Source: a virus
DNA: 64,000 bases
Reading direction: 5' to 3' (one strand)
Virus record (IMG/VR): IMGVR_UViG_3300030098_001779
Span: 1-64,000 of that record
The stretch's first letter is position 1, and each line of letters opens with the position of its first letter. Position numbers and translations under genes: made by a program. The notes beneath the pieces were generated by a model that saw only the letters and a list, made by a program, of their open reading frames with translations, was not told where the DNA came from and did no database searches. Of the stretch, positions 19,352 through 29,279 are shown piece by piece.

Positions 19352-20854
19352 ATGGACATATTAAAACGATGGTTAAAATTAAAAAAAGCACAGAGGGTGA
19401 GGAATCCTTGGGCTGTGGCTACGGCTTTAAATCAAGGTAAACACACAGGTAACTCTGGTACATCTAAAGGTGCTTATGTTGCTGGTATTAATAGAAATGA
19501 ATGGAACTCACCAGAAGGTATGGAATCAGCTGCAGAGAGATCTGCTGAATATCATGGCATGAGTCCTAAAAGAAAAAAAGGTCACAAATACTCTGCAGCT
19601 AAAAAACAAAATGAAAACAAACCTCTAACAGCAAAACAAAGAGCAGCAACACCTAAAACGACTGCAAAAAAGACTACAGCTAAGAAAACTACTACAGCAA
19701 AAACTGAACCTAAAAAATCTAAATCTAAAAAAACTACTACTCCAAAACCTAAAACTAAAGGAGTATTTTCAGATATTAAAATCGCAGATACAAATAGAGA
19801 TACTATAGACAAAGTATATAAAGATATAAAAGATAAAATTAAAGAGTTCGGTTCAGCTTCAAGAGGTACTCCTAATACAGCCGCAAAAAGAAAACAAAAA
19901 GCAGATGGTCTTAAAAAGATAACAGATCAAACAAATCAAGATTTAGCGGACTTAGAAGGAGAAATAAAATTTGATCCTAGTGAGAAAAATATTAAAGCCT
20001 TTAAAGATTTAGCTGGTAAAATAGAAACAGCTGCTGATAAATTTAATTCAGATTTCCCTATACAAAAATCATCTACATCTAGAAAACTACTTAATATACT
20101 AAAAGAAAGTGTAACAGTAGACAATGATCAACTAGAAAAAGACTTTACCAGTGCTTTATATCAAGCTATGAAGAAACATAAAAAAGACTTCGGTGTTCCT
20201 ACTGGTAATAATGAAATATTAAAAGGCGTAAAAAATAAACAAAAACCTGAAGAGGTTAAAAAGATTATGGACTTACCTAATTTTACAAAAGTTAAAAATG
20301 CACCTCAAGTAAAAAAAGGTATTACAGATTCATTACTTGCAATGTTAGCTGGATATAAATTAACACCAAAAGTAAATCCGGGTGAAATGACTCCTGCACA
20401 ACAAAGACAGTGGGAGAGAACATTACAAAATCAAATGAGAAGAAAGAATATCGATATAGATAAAGATATTTTCAAACAATTACAAAACTTTTATAAAGAC
20501 AAATCAGATACTTATACAAGAAAGAAACCTGCAAAGAACGGAGTCAAGGTAGAAAAAATTCTTACATCACCTCCGTTTCAAGGAGCAGAGTTTGACCCAG
20601 TTTCTCACAGATGGAAGAAACCGGGAGAAGTTGCAGCTCAAACTGGAAATGTAAATGTAGGTACTGGTGGTAAAAGAAGGGTTAGAGGTGCTGGTACAGG
20701 GGCTGCTCAACGATCAGTAGGTGGACATGCTAGAGGTATAAGAAGAGCAGAAAGACTAGGAGTAGCTGCAAGAGGTAAAGCTAAAGGAAAATCCGCTTCA
20801 GCTAAAAGATCAGCTAGAATTAAAGCATTTAAGAAATTAACAAGAAAGAGATAG
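19352..20854 (+). CDS. Very basic, low-complexity protein (500 aa)
   Basis: Residues 70-135 are Lys/Thr/Ala/Pro repeats (TAKKTTAKKTTTAKTEPKK) like histone H1 or bacterial HU tails; the C-terminal 60 residues are Gly/Ala/Arg/Lys rich. The middle is helical and charged. Such composition fits binding DNA in the capsid or an ejected protein, but no fold is recognised. It follows the giant PAP2 protein by six bases. No ribosome site is obvious, so it may be leaderless from the overlapping class II-like site. Confidence 0.7.
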   Translation: MDILKRWLKLKKAQRVRNPWAVATALNQGKHTGNSGTSKGAYVAGINRNEWNSPEGMESAAERSAEYHGMSPKRKKGHKYSAAKKQNENKPLTAKQRAATPKTTAKKTTAKKTTTAKTEPKKSKSKKTTTPKPKTKGVFSDIKIADTNRDTIDKVYKDIKDKIKEFGSASRGTPNTAAKRKQKADGLKKITDQTNQDLADLEGEIKFDPSEKNIKAFKDLAGKIETAADKFNSDFPIQKSSTSRKLLNILKESVTVDNDQLEKDFTSALYQAMKKHKKDFGVPTGNNEILKGVKNKQKPEEVKKIMDLPNFTKVKNAPQVKKGITDSLLAMLAGYKLTPKVNPGEMTPAQQRQWERTLQNQMRRKNIDIDKDIFKQLQNFYKDKSDTYTRKKPAKNGVKVEKILTSPPFQGAEFDPVSHRWKKPGEVAAQTGNVNVGTGGKRRVRGAGTGAAQRSVGGHARGIRRAERLGVAARGKAKGKSASAKRSARIKAFKKLTRKR

Positions 20855-20863
20855 GAGATTACT

Positions 20864-21325
20864 ATGGCTATTAAAAAGAATAAAAAGAAAACTACTGAAA
20901 AAGTGGTAGAAAAAAAGCCGAGATATGCAACTTTGGCTCCGCAAGAAGAGATAGAAGAATCTAGAGAAGCTACACTAAAAGCTAAAAAAGCAGAAGATGC
21001 AGCTAAAAAAGAAGAATCTAAAAGATATGAAACGCGAATATTTATAAAGAAAGAACCTATAGCTAAAAATATTCATGTAGCTACTTATGCTTATCATGAA
21101 TCTAGCAACCAATTGTCTATTACATATGGACAAGATGGAGTAGCTGGAGCAGATATAGAAAATTTATTTATAAGTGACGCTTTAATAATTGATCCTGAAA
21201 CTAATGCTAAATCAATGGTAAGTAGAACTGATAATCCAAAATTATGGATACAAAGTTTATACAAAGCTAACTTAGGTAGACCATACATAGCAGAGGAGGC
21301 AGTATCATATTATGAAACTGAATAA
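20864..21325 (+). CDS. Unknown protein, probable virion-associated (153 aa)
   Basis: Ribosome site AGGAG before the ATG. N-terminal 55 residues are Lys/Glu-rich and disordered; the rest looks like a compact alpha/beta domain with ATYAYHESSNQLSITYG and a helix LWIQSLYKANL. Overlaps the following coiled-coil gene by 14 bases. Its lysine-rich start resembles the neighbouring basic protein. Function unknown. Confidence 0.65.
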   Translation: MAIKKNKKKTTEKVVEKKPRYATLAPQEEIEESREATLKAKKAEDAAKKEESKRYETRIFIKKEPIAKNIHVATYAYHESSNQLSITYGQDGVAGADIENLFISDALIIDPETNAKSMVSRTDNPKLWIQSLYKANLGRPYIAEEAVSYYETE

Positions 21326-22247
21326 TTTTTTTGAGAAAAGTAAAGTACAAAAAAAGGTAAAACAAGTAATATCGTTCAACAATGAAGCTAAAGAAAACGA
21401 ATTACAAAATACTATCGATTTACTTCATACTGAATTAAAACATTATAAAGGTGTTGAGTCTGCGAATGATCATCTCAGACATACTAACAGCACTTATATG
21501 AGGGAAAAATCAAATTATATAGAAGAAATTGATAAGCAAAATACTGAAATACAAGAATTAAAACTTATTATTAGTGATCTAGAACCGAAAGCAACTGCTG
21601 CGGAAGACGCAATGAAAAGTTCTAAAAGTCATCAAGATGCTTTAAATCAAGCAAAACATGATTTACAACAAGTAAAAAACAGTAGATTGCAGCAAGATAA
21701 AAATATTGATATGCTTTCTAAAGAAAGATCTGAATATCAACTTGCATTAAAAAATGTAGAAAAGCAATACGAAATAGAAAAAAGGGCACATAAAGATGTA
21801 AATGATAAATATCAACATTTACAAAAAGAATACAAAAAGGTGTTCGGTTTTTCAGAAGAAAATAGTAAAATAAATATAGAGGTACAGAAAAAGAATAGGG
21901 ATTTAGAAAGAGAACGTAATTTTTTAAGAGATACTTTAGTTGGTATGAAAAAACAACTAGCTCAGAAAGATAAAAATACTATCGATTTAGAAAATTGGGT
22001 GACCTCTCTAAGAGAAACAATCCTAGAAAATGGAGACAAAGATCAAGAATTTACTTATAAAAAGATAAGTGAATTAATTTTTGATCATTATACAAGATAC
22101 AAGAAAGACTTAGAAAAGCCTAGATACATGTCGATGGAATCGATAGCTAGAAAGGAAGGGTTTAAAATACCCGGACCTACAGCAGCGAGTAATTATAACA
22201 AATTACATCTAGGTAATGCTAAACCAACATTATTAAAGTTTAAATAA
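21312..22247 (+). CDS. Long coiled-coil protein (311 aa)
   Basis: Residues 25-230 are a continuous charged coiled coil (many Glu/Lys heptads, QLAQKDKNTIDLENW near 213). The C-terminus has a short Pro/Gly-containing segment (KIPGPTAAS). It could be a fibrous or connector part of the virion, or a scaffold. Starts inside the preceding gene after GAGGAGG, so coupled expression is expected. No family recognised. Confidence 0.65.
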   Translation: MKLNNFFEKSKVQKKVKQVISFNNEAKENELQNTIDLLHTELKHYKGVESANDHLRHTNSTYMREKSNYIEEIDKQNTEIQELKLIISDLEPKATAAEDAMKSSKSHQDALNQAKHDLQQVKNSRLQQDKNIDMLSKERSEYQLALKNVEKQYEIEKRAHKDVNDKYQHLQKEYKKVFGFSEENSKINIEVQKKNRDLERERNFLRDTLVGMKKQLAQKDKNTIDLENWVTSLRETILENGDKDQEFTYKKISELIFDHYTRYKKDLEKPRYMSMESIARKEGFKIPGPTAASNYNKLHLGNAKPTLLKFK

Positions 22248-22257
22248 GGAGAAAACG

Positions 22258-22578
22258 ATGCCAAAACCTTTTCGACAAGAAATCGAATTGCTTCAAAACT
22301 ATGGTAGTCACAAGACGTTTACTTTCACTACGTCTGGTTCCTCTGCTGAAACAGTGGTGGATATTGGATCTAATTTTGAGGAAGTAAATAAAATCTCATT
22401 TGTTGTAGAACTCGCAGATGCATTTATAGCTTTTGATGAAGATGCGACTACTTCATCTATGCTTATTCCTCAAAACGAGGGATATTTTGATGAAGGAATT
22501 TGGATTCAAGATAAAATCAGTATTATACGATCTGGTAGCACAAATGCGAGAATCAGAGGTATAGTCTGGGGTAGATAA
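22258..22578 (+). CDS. Small beta-rich virion-type protein (106 aa)
   Basis: AAGGAG lies just upstream. Strand-rich and Ser/Thr-rich with Asp/Glu turns; the end (GSTNARIRGIVWG) looks like a beta sandwich edge. Size and order just before a fibre suggest a small capsid or fibre adaptor; the protein at 26382 sits in the same place before the next fibre cassette and is of the same size and texture. Confidence 0.6.
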   Translation: MPKPFRQEIELLQNYGSHKTFTFTTSGSSAETVVDIGSNFEEVNKISFVVELADAFIAFDEDATTSSMLIPQNEGYFDEGIWIQDKISIIRSGSTNARIRGIVWGR

Positions 22579-22593
22579 ATAGGGAGCAACTAA

Positions 22594-25500
22594 ATGCCAA
22601 AAAGTAGAGGGATACAAGGTGGACTAACCAGAGGTCGACTATTTGATACTAATATAAAAGCAACTCAGATAGATGAAGATATCTTTTCTGACCAAGAGCT
22701 ATTGTCTTCTATTGCAGGAGATGATTTAGTATTAGTTCTTGACGTATCTGAAACACCAGATAAAGTTAAATATATTACTAAAAGTAATTTCGTTACTGGT
22801 ATTACTGGAGTAACAGTCACTGATAACGAATCTACTAATGAAGATAATTTACTTACCTTTGTTGCAGATGCAGCTACATCAACTGGATCTCATGAACTTG
22901 AAATGGATGGAGATCTTACTTATAATCCATCTACAGGTAACCTTTCCGCTACACAATTAACAGGTGCTTTACAAACTGCATCACATCCTAATGTGACTAC
23001 TCTTGCTGGTGTAACAGCTATGGGTTCAGTATCAAATGCTCTAACTCTTACTTATAGTGATGCAACTTTATTTCACGATGCAAATAATGCAGACACCTCT
23101 TTTACAATGGGTACAAGTGCTACTGAAGCACTAAAAATAGAAGTATTAAATGGTGGATCTAATAAAACTGCAGAGTCTATTGCCTTTACTTCTACAACAG
23201 CATCAGGAACTGGAGATCACGGTAAGTTTACATTTAGTGTTGATGAAGCAACTGCAATGTTTACAATTGATGATGGTGGAGTAAGTATAGCTGAAAGTGG
23301 TGCTTATGAAATAAATGGCACAGCAATATTATCAGACTCGTCAGGCACTTTAACATTACAAAATGTAGATGCCTTAGATGCTACAACAGAATCAACTATA
23401 GAAGCAGCTCTAGATACATTATCTAATCTAGCTTCTGCTACAGCCTTGACTACAATAGGTTCAGCAGGAGCTACAACAAATTTTGCAGCTGGTGATGTTA
23501 CCTTCTTTAATCCTGTTAACGATGGTAATCCTACACTTAGTTTAGGATCAGATAGTAATGAAAGATTAAAAATAACATCAACTTATGACTCTGGAGCTCA
23601 GACATTAGATAAAGTTACATTTGAGACTGCTGCCGCTTCAGGTAGTTCAGACAAAGGTAAATATGTATTTAACGTGGATGGTACAGATATATTCGATATT
23701 GATGATTCAGGTATAAATTTAACTTCTGGTAAATCAGTTAGAGTAGCTGGAGCAGCTGTTGTAGGTGGCGTTAATGAGTTTGCAGCTGGAGCGGTAGCAG
23801 ACGGAGATTCATTTATATTTTCAGATGCTAATGATAGCAACGCAACTAAAAAAGATGCTATAGCAGATCTTGCAACATTATTCGCAGGAACAGGATTAAC
23901 AGCATCTAGCTCTGTCATATCAGTTGATGCAGCACAATCAGGTATTACATCATTAGGAACATTAACAGGTTTAACTTTAGATGGTGATAAAAACGTAACA
24001 CCGGGTGATGGTGCTATGATACATCTTGATACATCTACAATTACAGATAATAATACGTCAGGTTCAGGAACTGCGGCATTATATACACATGTAAGATTTG
24101 AGGCACCTACTTTAGCTGCTTCTAATTCATCTGTAACAACAACTACAGCAAGCACTGTATACATTAGTGGTGCTCCATCAGCAGGAACAAATCAAACTGT
24201 ATCAAATGGATTAGCATTATTCGTGGATGCAGGAAATGTAAGATTTGATGGCGACATTATCATGGGGACTAATACTGCTGGTAATTTATTAATTGCTGAT
24301 GGTAGTAACTTTAGTTCAACAGCAGTTGGTGATTTATCCGAAATATCTACAGTTGCATCTGACGATGTGTTACTTGCAGTAGATACATCAGGTGGTGGAC
24401 TAAAGAGAATTACAAGGTCAACACTTGTAGCTGGTCTTGCTACAGGTAGTGAAATATCAAATGTTGTTGAAGATACTTCACCACAACTTGGTGGCGACTT
24501 AGATGTAAATGGTAATGGTCTAGTATCTACTTCAAATGGTAATATAGCACTTACACCAAACGGTTCAGGTGTTGTTAGAATAGATGGCTCTAATGGTATT
24601 GACATGGAGTCAGGAGCTATATCAATTAAAAACTCTGGGGCACAGTCTTATGTAAGATTTTATTGTGAAGTAAGTAATGCACATTATGCCCAATTACAAG
24701 CACCAGCACATGCAGATTTTGGTGGAAATATAACTTTAACTTTACCTGCAACTACAGATACTCTTGCAGGTTTAGCAGCTACACAAACATTTACAAATAA
24801 ATCTTTTGGTAGTGATGTAGATATATTTGAAGATGCAAACAACGCTGATGTAACATTAAGAATGGGTACAAGTGCTACAGAATCTTTAGCTATTTCAGTA
24901 TTGAATGGTGGTTCTAATAAGACAGCCGAGTCTGTTACATTTACAACTGCTACAGCATCGGGTACAAGTGATCATGGTAAATTTACATTTAATGTGGACG
25001 GCTCAGACATTTTTGATGTTGATGATTCGGGTATTAACTTAGCATCAGGTAAAACATTTAGAATAAATGGAACTGCTATTTCTTCAGCAGTTATCACTGC
25101 ATTAAATAATGCAACTGAAAATGAATTAGTAACTATTGGTAGTACAACTACTGAACTAGATGCAGAAACAGCTTTAACATTTGACGGAACTGATTTAAAA
25201 TTACTTAAAGATGCAAATAATGCGGATGTATCATTCGTATTAGGTACAGCTGATGCAGAATCATTGACAATACAGGTATTAAATGGTGGTTCCAACAAGA
25301 CTGCAGAAGAGATACACTTTAGTACAGCGACTGCATCGGGTACAGCCAATCATGGAAAAATGGTGTTTGATATTGATGGAACTGATCAATTTGAAATTAA
25401 TGATAGTGGTGTTACAGTTACAGGCGATTTAACAATTACTGGTGATGATTTATTTATGAACACAAACACAGCAGGACACATTCTTGTTGGTGATGATACA

Positions 25501-26328
25501 AATTACAATCCAGTAGCTGTAAGTGGTGATGTTAGTTTAGCATCAAATGGTGCAGTTACAATAGCAAATGATGCTGTTGAGTCAGGAATGTTAAATGACA
25601 ATATTATATCTGGGCAAACTGAAATATCATCAGGTCTAGCAGATGCTGACGAGTTACTATATTCAGATGCTGGAACTCTTAAAAGAGTAGGACTAGACAC
25701 ACTTACAGCTCACATACAATCAGGTATTGGTGGTGACATTACAGGCGTAACAGCAGGAGTAGGTTTATCGGGTGGTGGTAGCTCAGGTGCAGTAACACTT
25801 ACATTAGACTTATCTGAATTAAGTTCTGTGACACCAGCATCAGGAGATAGTTTGTCTACATTAGATAGTGATGGAGCAAACGAACAACTTACAACAGTTG
25901 ACAACCTTGCTACGTTATTTGCAGGTGATGGTCTAGCAGCATCTAGTGCTGTATTAGGCATAGACTTAGGCACTAACTCTGGACTTGAAATATCAAGTAA
26001 TAAATTACAAATAGCAAAAGGTATATCGCAACACGATGTACCACAGTTTACATCAGGTGTAGCAGATAATGATTTCTTACGAGTAGATGGCACAGTTATT
26101 GAAGGTAGAAGTGCATCAGAAGTCTTATCCGATATAGGTGGTCAAGCAACATTAACATTTGGTATTTCAAACACCAATGCAGTTAAAATTGATAGTGCCA
26201 GTGTAGCTGATGATGAATACGCTAGATTTACGGCAAATGGTTTAGAAAGTAGAAGTACAACAGAAGTAGCTTCTGACATAGGAGCTTCTACTAAAGGATT
26301 TGCTGTGGCAATGGCTATAGCATTATAA
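22594..26328 (+). CDS. Large repetitive fibre protein (1244 aa)
   Basis: Ser/Thr/Ala/Gly-rich beta-type repeats typical of receptor-binding tail fibres. A block of about 85 residues recurs at roughly 158, 304, 744 and 870, holding forms of DANNAD, LNGGSNKTAES, TATASGT and DHGKFTFNVDG-DIFD. A conserved N-terminus probably attaches to the tail. No enzyme or S74 chaperone domain is seen. It precedes two fibre cassettes, so the particle may carry several fibre types. Confidence 0.8.
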   Translation: MPKSRGIQGGLTRGRLFDTNIKATQIDEDIFSDQELLSSIAGDDLVLVLDVSETPDKVKYITKSNFVTGITGVTVTDNESTNEDNLLTFVADAATSTGSHELEMDGDLTYNPSTGNLSATQLTGALQTASHPNVTTLAGVTAMGSVSNALTLTYSDATLFHDANNADTSFTMGTSATEALKIEVLNGGSNKTAESIAFTSTTASGTGDHGKFTFSVDEATAMFTIDDGGVSIAESGAYEINGTAILSDSSGTLTLQNVDALDATTESTIEAALDTLSNLASATALTTIGSAGATTNFAAGDVTFFNPVNDGNPTLSLGSDSNERLKITSTYDSGAQTLDKVTFETAAASGSSDKGKYVFNVDGTDIFDIDDSGINLTSGKSVRVAGAAVVGGVNEFAAGAVADGDSFIFSDANDSNATKKDAIADLATLFAGTGLTASSSVISVDAAQSGITSLGTLTGLTLDGDKNVTPGDGAMIHLDTSTITDNNTSGSGTAALYTHVRFEAPTLAASNSSVTTTTASTVYISGAPSAGTNQTVSNGLALFVDAGNVRFDGDIIMGTNTAGNLLIADGSNFSSTAVGDLSEISTVASDDVLLAVDTSGGGLKRITRSTLVAGLATGSEISNVVEDTSPQLGGDLDVNGNGLVSTSNGNIALTPNGSGVVRIDGSNGIDMESGAISIKNSGAQSYVRFYCEVSNAHYAQLQAPAHADFGGNITLTLPATTDTLAGLAATQTFTNKSFGSDVDIFEDANNADVTLRMGTSATESLAISVLNGGSNKTAESVTFTTATASGTSDHGKFTFNVDGSDIFDVDDSGINLASGKTFRINGTAISSAVITALNNATENELVTIGSTTTELDAETALTFDGTDLKLLKDANNADVSFVLGTADAESLTIQVLNGGSNKTAEEIHFSTATASGTANHGKMVFDIDGTDQFEINDSGVTVTGDLTITGDDLFMNTNTAGHILVGDDTNYNPVAVSGDVSLASNGAVTIANDAVESGMLNDNIISGQTEISSGLADADELLYSDAGTLKRVGLDTLTAHIQSGIGGDITGVTAGVGLSGGGSSGAVTLTLDLSELSSVTPASGDSLSTLDSDGANEQLTTVDNLATLFAGDGLAASSAVLGIDLGTNSGLEISSNKLQIAKGISQHDVPQFTSGVADNDFLRVDGTVIEGRSASEVLSDIGGQATLTFGISNTNAVKIDSASVADDEYARFTANGLESRSTTEVASDIGASTKGFAVAMAIAL

Positions 26329-26335
26329 ATATGAC

Positions 26336-26362
26336 GGAAAAAAGACTAATAATAGTATAATA
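26336..26362 (+). promoter_or_regulatory. Class II promoter
   Basis: GGAAA 26336-26340, 13-bp spacer, AGTATAATA 26354-26362. Precedes fibre cassette 1; TAGGAG and ATG follow. Confidence 0.75.
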
Positions 26363-26381
26363 TATATAGGAGACTAAATAA

Positions 26382-26708
26382 ATGGCACAAGATTTTGAAA
26401 ATAGCATAGCCAGAGATACTGGCACTTCAGGGGCGACCATCAGAACTGCTAATAGTGATGACGCTATTGTAGGATTACGCCTTGCTAATATCCATACAGC
26501 AGCAATTACTGTAGATGTATTTATTGAACGAAGTAGTGCTAATTATTTTTTAGTTAAAGGTGCCACTATCCCTGCTGGCTCCTCTTTAGAACTTATCGAT
26601 GGGGGAAGTAAAATAGTTTTAGTAAGTGGTGATGCATTAAAAGTAGACTGTAACACAGACAATGCGTTAGACGTATGGTGCAGTGTAGTAGACACAATTA
26701 GCGAATAG
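26382..26708 (+). CDS. Small beta-rich protein before fibre cassette 1 (108 aa)
   Basis: First gene after a class II promoter. Short strands with Ser/Thr and Gly-Asp turns (GLRLANIHTAAITVDVFIE) suggest a small beta sandwich, like the 22258 protein. Possibly an adaptor or decoration protein for the fibre. The second fibre cassette lacks an equivalent. Confidence 0.65.
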   Translation: MAQDFENSIARDTGTSGATIRTANSDDAIVGLRLANIHTAAITVDVFIERSSANYFLVKGATIPAGSSLELIDGGSKIVLVSGDALKVDCNTDNALDVWCSVVDTISE

Positions 26709-26719
26709 GAGATTGACAT

Positions 26720-27964
26720 ATGGCATATATTGGAAATCAACCTGCTGAAACACCAGTAAAAGAAATTTTAGAAACCGATATAAAAATTGGTGAAGACGAT
26801 CAAACTAAAATTGACTTTGAAACTGCTAATACAATTAATTTTTATGCTAATAACGCTAAAGAAGTTGTCTTAACAGAGAATAGTCTTACGCCGGGCACAA
26901 GTGATGGAACAGCTCTAGGAACTACAAGTCTTATGTGGTCTGATTTGTTTCTTGCTAGTGGTTCAGTAATAAATTTAAATAATGGTGATGTGACATTAAC
27001 ACATTCTGCTAATACATTAACAGTTGCTGGAGGCACATTAGCCACAGCAGCACTAACAGCTTCTACAGGTACTTTCTCAGGAATCTTAAAAACTGACGAC
27101 ACTACAGAAGCAACATCTACCACTGACGGTTCTTTACAAACAGATGGTGGTTTAAGTGTTGCTAAGGATGCAGTTATGGGAGATGATGTGCTATTATTAT
27201 CAGACAGTGCCGTGCTTAAGTTCGGAGCTGACTCTGATACTACACTTACTCATACAGACGGAACTGGTTTGACTTTAAACAGCACCAACAAGTTAACTTT
27301 TGGGGATGCTGCTTCTTTTATTCAACAGTCAAGTGATGGGGTATTAAGAATAGATGGTGAGGCTACTGTAGATATTAATGCATCTACAGCAGTAACAATT
27401 AGTAATGATCTTAAACTAGATAGTGATTCAGCTGTGTTGGGGTTTGGAGCTGATAATGATGCTACAATAACTCACGCAGATGATGCAGGATTAACATTTA
27501 ATTCTGCCACAACATTTTCATCATCAATAAATTTAGCTTTAGATGCCCATCTTGATAGCACACCGGGTGATGAAAAAGTATCTGGTATAACTGCTACATT
27601 TCAAGCAGGTGAAGCATTAGAAAGAGGAGAGTGTGTATATTTTAAAGCATCAGATTCTAAGATGCATAAAGCTGTAGCAACAGCATCAGCAACTTCAAGA
27701 TGTGTTGCATTAGCAGCAGAAGATCTTTCAGCAGATGCTAATGGTAAATTTTTACTCTATGGTTTTATAGAAGATAATGGTACTTTCCCAGCATATACAG
27801 TTGGAGGCACAATATTTACACCAGAAGCAGAAACATCTTCTCAAAATGTACCTGAACAAACAGCTCCAGATAGTGATGGAGATTTTGTTCAAGTATTAGG
27901 TTTTGCAGTAACAGCAAACAAATTATTTTTTAATCCAAGCAACGATGTAATAGAACACGCATAA
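26720..27964 (+). CDS. Tail fibre protein, cassette 1 (414 aa)
   Basis: Begins MAYIGNQPAETPV and continues with Thr/Ser/Asp-rich repeats typical of aquatic-phage fibres. Residues about 16-185 match the 29948 protein almost residue for residue (TDIKIGEDD, GTTSLMWSDLFLASGSV, TDDTTEATSTTDGSLQTDGG). The C-terminal 140 residues differ more and probably meet a partner or receptor. AGGAG is upstream; the stop overlaps the next ATG by one base. Confidence 0.8.
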   Translation: MAYIGNQPAETPVKEILETDIKIGEDDQTKIDFETANTINFYANNAKEVVLTENSLTPGTSDGTALGTTSLMWSDLFLASGSVINLNNGDVTLTHSANTLTVAGGTLATAALTASTGTFSGILKTDDTTEATSTTDGSLQTDGGLSVAKDAVMGDDVLLLSDSAVLKFGADSDTTLTHTDGTGLTLNSTNKLTFGDAASFIQQSSDGVLRIDGEATVDINASTAVTISNDLKLDSDSAVLGFGADNDATITHADDAGLTFNSATTFSSSINLALDAHLDSTPGDEKVSGITATFQAGEALERGECVYFKASDSKMHKAVATASATSRCVALAAEDLSADANGKFLLYGFIEDNGTFPAYTVGGTIFTPEAETSSQNVPEQTAPDSDGDFVQVLGFAVTANKLFFNPSNDVIEHA

Positions 27965-28980
27965 TGGCTAACGAAATAGAAAAAGTAAATGCAAAAGCAA
28001 TAACCAGCATTGAAACATTAAACGGTAAAACAGACTCTAATATTGAAAAAATAAATGGTTTAGAGTTTACAGGTTTATCTGCTGGTACTTGGTCTAGTAG
28101 TAGTGCTGCATTAGGTACTGCTAGAACTAGATTTTATTCTGCACAAGGTTCTACAAGAGCTGCTATGGCAGTAATTGGTGGGCTTAATACAAGTGGATTA
28201 ACAGGTAGATTAGCTACTGAAGAAGAATATGATGGCTCTGGAGACTCTATAAGTAGTGGGCAATCTATTGGTATTTCAGGAATGATGGGGGGTGCTGGCT
28301 CTGCAACAAGTGCTGTAGTAGTAGGTGGAACTGATAATGGAAGCTATGTGGGTAAAAGAGACTCTTACGAATTTAGTGGTGGTAGTTGGTCCTCTATAAC
28401 TAATTTAAGCAAAGTTGTAGGACAAGGACACTACTGTGGTGGTATTTCTGAAAATGATATTATGATGCTTGGTGGTACAGCTAGTGGTGGTTGTGATTTA
28501 GACAATACAAGGTCAGAATCATGGGATGGTAGTAGTTGGACAGTTGAAACTGCCTTTGCTGGAAGCACCTATGGTCCAGCTTATGGATATGGTGGTGGTG
28601 CTGGACATAATGACTTTAGAATGGCTTGTGGTTATTATACACAAGGCACAGGTGGTTGTAGTAGAGCAAATGGACAACAAAACTATTCTTATGATGGTTC
28701 TTCATGGAGCGATGATGGAAATGCAACTACAACTGGTAATAGTGGTTGGGGTGGTGGATCTACAAGCTCTTTTGCGTATTATCACTTTAATGGTAGTGGT
28801 GCTGCTACAACATATCTTTTTGATGGTTCTGCTTGGTCAGCAGGAGGTGCAAATAGTAATGATAGATATGCACCTGACCAAAATCACCAAACAACTAATG
28901 TAGATACAGCATCTTTCGGTGGAGGAACAGGAAGTGGATATAGTGCTGCTTCAACAACAATAAGTTTATATGATAGATAA
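27964..28980 (+). CDS. Kelch-like beta-propeller fibre protein, cassette 1 (338 aa)
   Basis: Gly/Ser-rich with repeated blades containing YDGSSWS or similar (SWDGSSWTVE, SYDGSSWSDD, LFDGSAWS), and GGG turns between. This is the kelch-like pattern used by phage receptor-binding tips. The first 60 residues (EIEKVNAKAITSIETLNGK) probably attach it. One-base overlaps on both sides place it firmly in the fibre operon. Confidence 0.75.
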   Translation: MANEIEKVNAKAITSIETLNGKTDSNIEKINGLEFTGLSAGTWSSSSAALGTARTRFYSAQGSTRAAMAVIGGLNTSGLTGRLATEEEYDGSGDSISSGQSIGISGMMGGAGSATSAVVVGGTDNGSYVGKRDSYEFSGGSWSSITNLSKVVGQGHYCGGISENDIMMLGGTASGGCDLDNTRSESWDGSSWTVETAFAGSTYGPAYGYGGGAGHNDFRMACGYYTQGTGGCSRANGQQNYSYDGSSWSDDGNATTTGNSGWGGGSTSSFAYYHFNGSGAATTYLFDGSAWSAGGANSNDRYAPDQNHQTTNVDTASFGGGTGSGYSAASTTISLYDR

Positions 28981-29279
28981 TGGCTAAATATTACGAATTT
29001 ACAAATTTTACATTTACTACAGGGCAATACAATGGTATGAGCCCTGTTATACTTACGCCTACTTTAGTAAGATTAGAAGAAGGTAGAAGTTTAGATAGAT
29101 GGCTTGCAAATAATACAGGCTACACAGAAAAGACCGAAACAGAAGCTAAGGCATTGTGGAAAACTTATGCTGAAGGGCAACTTGATGAAGATACAAGAGC
29201 CCCAGAACTTGATATTGAACCATCAACACATAGAGTTTTGACTGACTTAGACGGAGCATGGGAGGATATTAATGGATAA
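28980..29279 (+). CDS. Small protein of fibre cassette 1 (99 aa)
   Basis: Acidic, alpha/beta, with NFTFTTGQYNGMSP and a helix rich in Lys and Glu (EKTETEAKALWKTYAEG). Same slot as the 33382 gene in cassette 2, though the sequences differ. Position between propeller and coiled coil suggests a fibre chaperone or assembly factor (inference from order). Confidence 0.6.
   Translation: MAKYYEFTNFTFTTGQYNGMSPVILTPTLVRLEEGRSLDRWLANNTGYTEKTETEAKALWKTYAEGQLDEDTRAPELDIEPSTHRVLTDLDGAWEDING

Noticed and set aside
23598-25349. Long leftward frames opposite the fibre gene
   Set aside because: They mirror a low-complexity coding strand, lack ribosome sites and have no plausible product.
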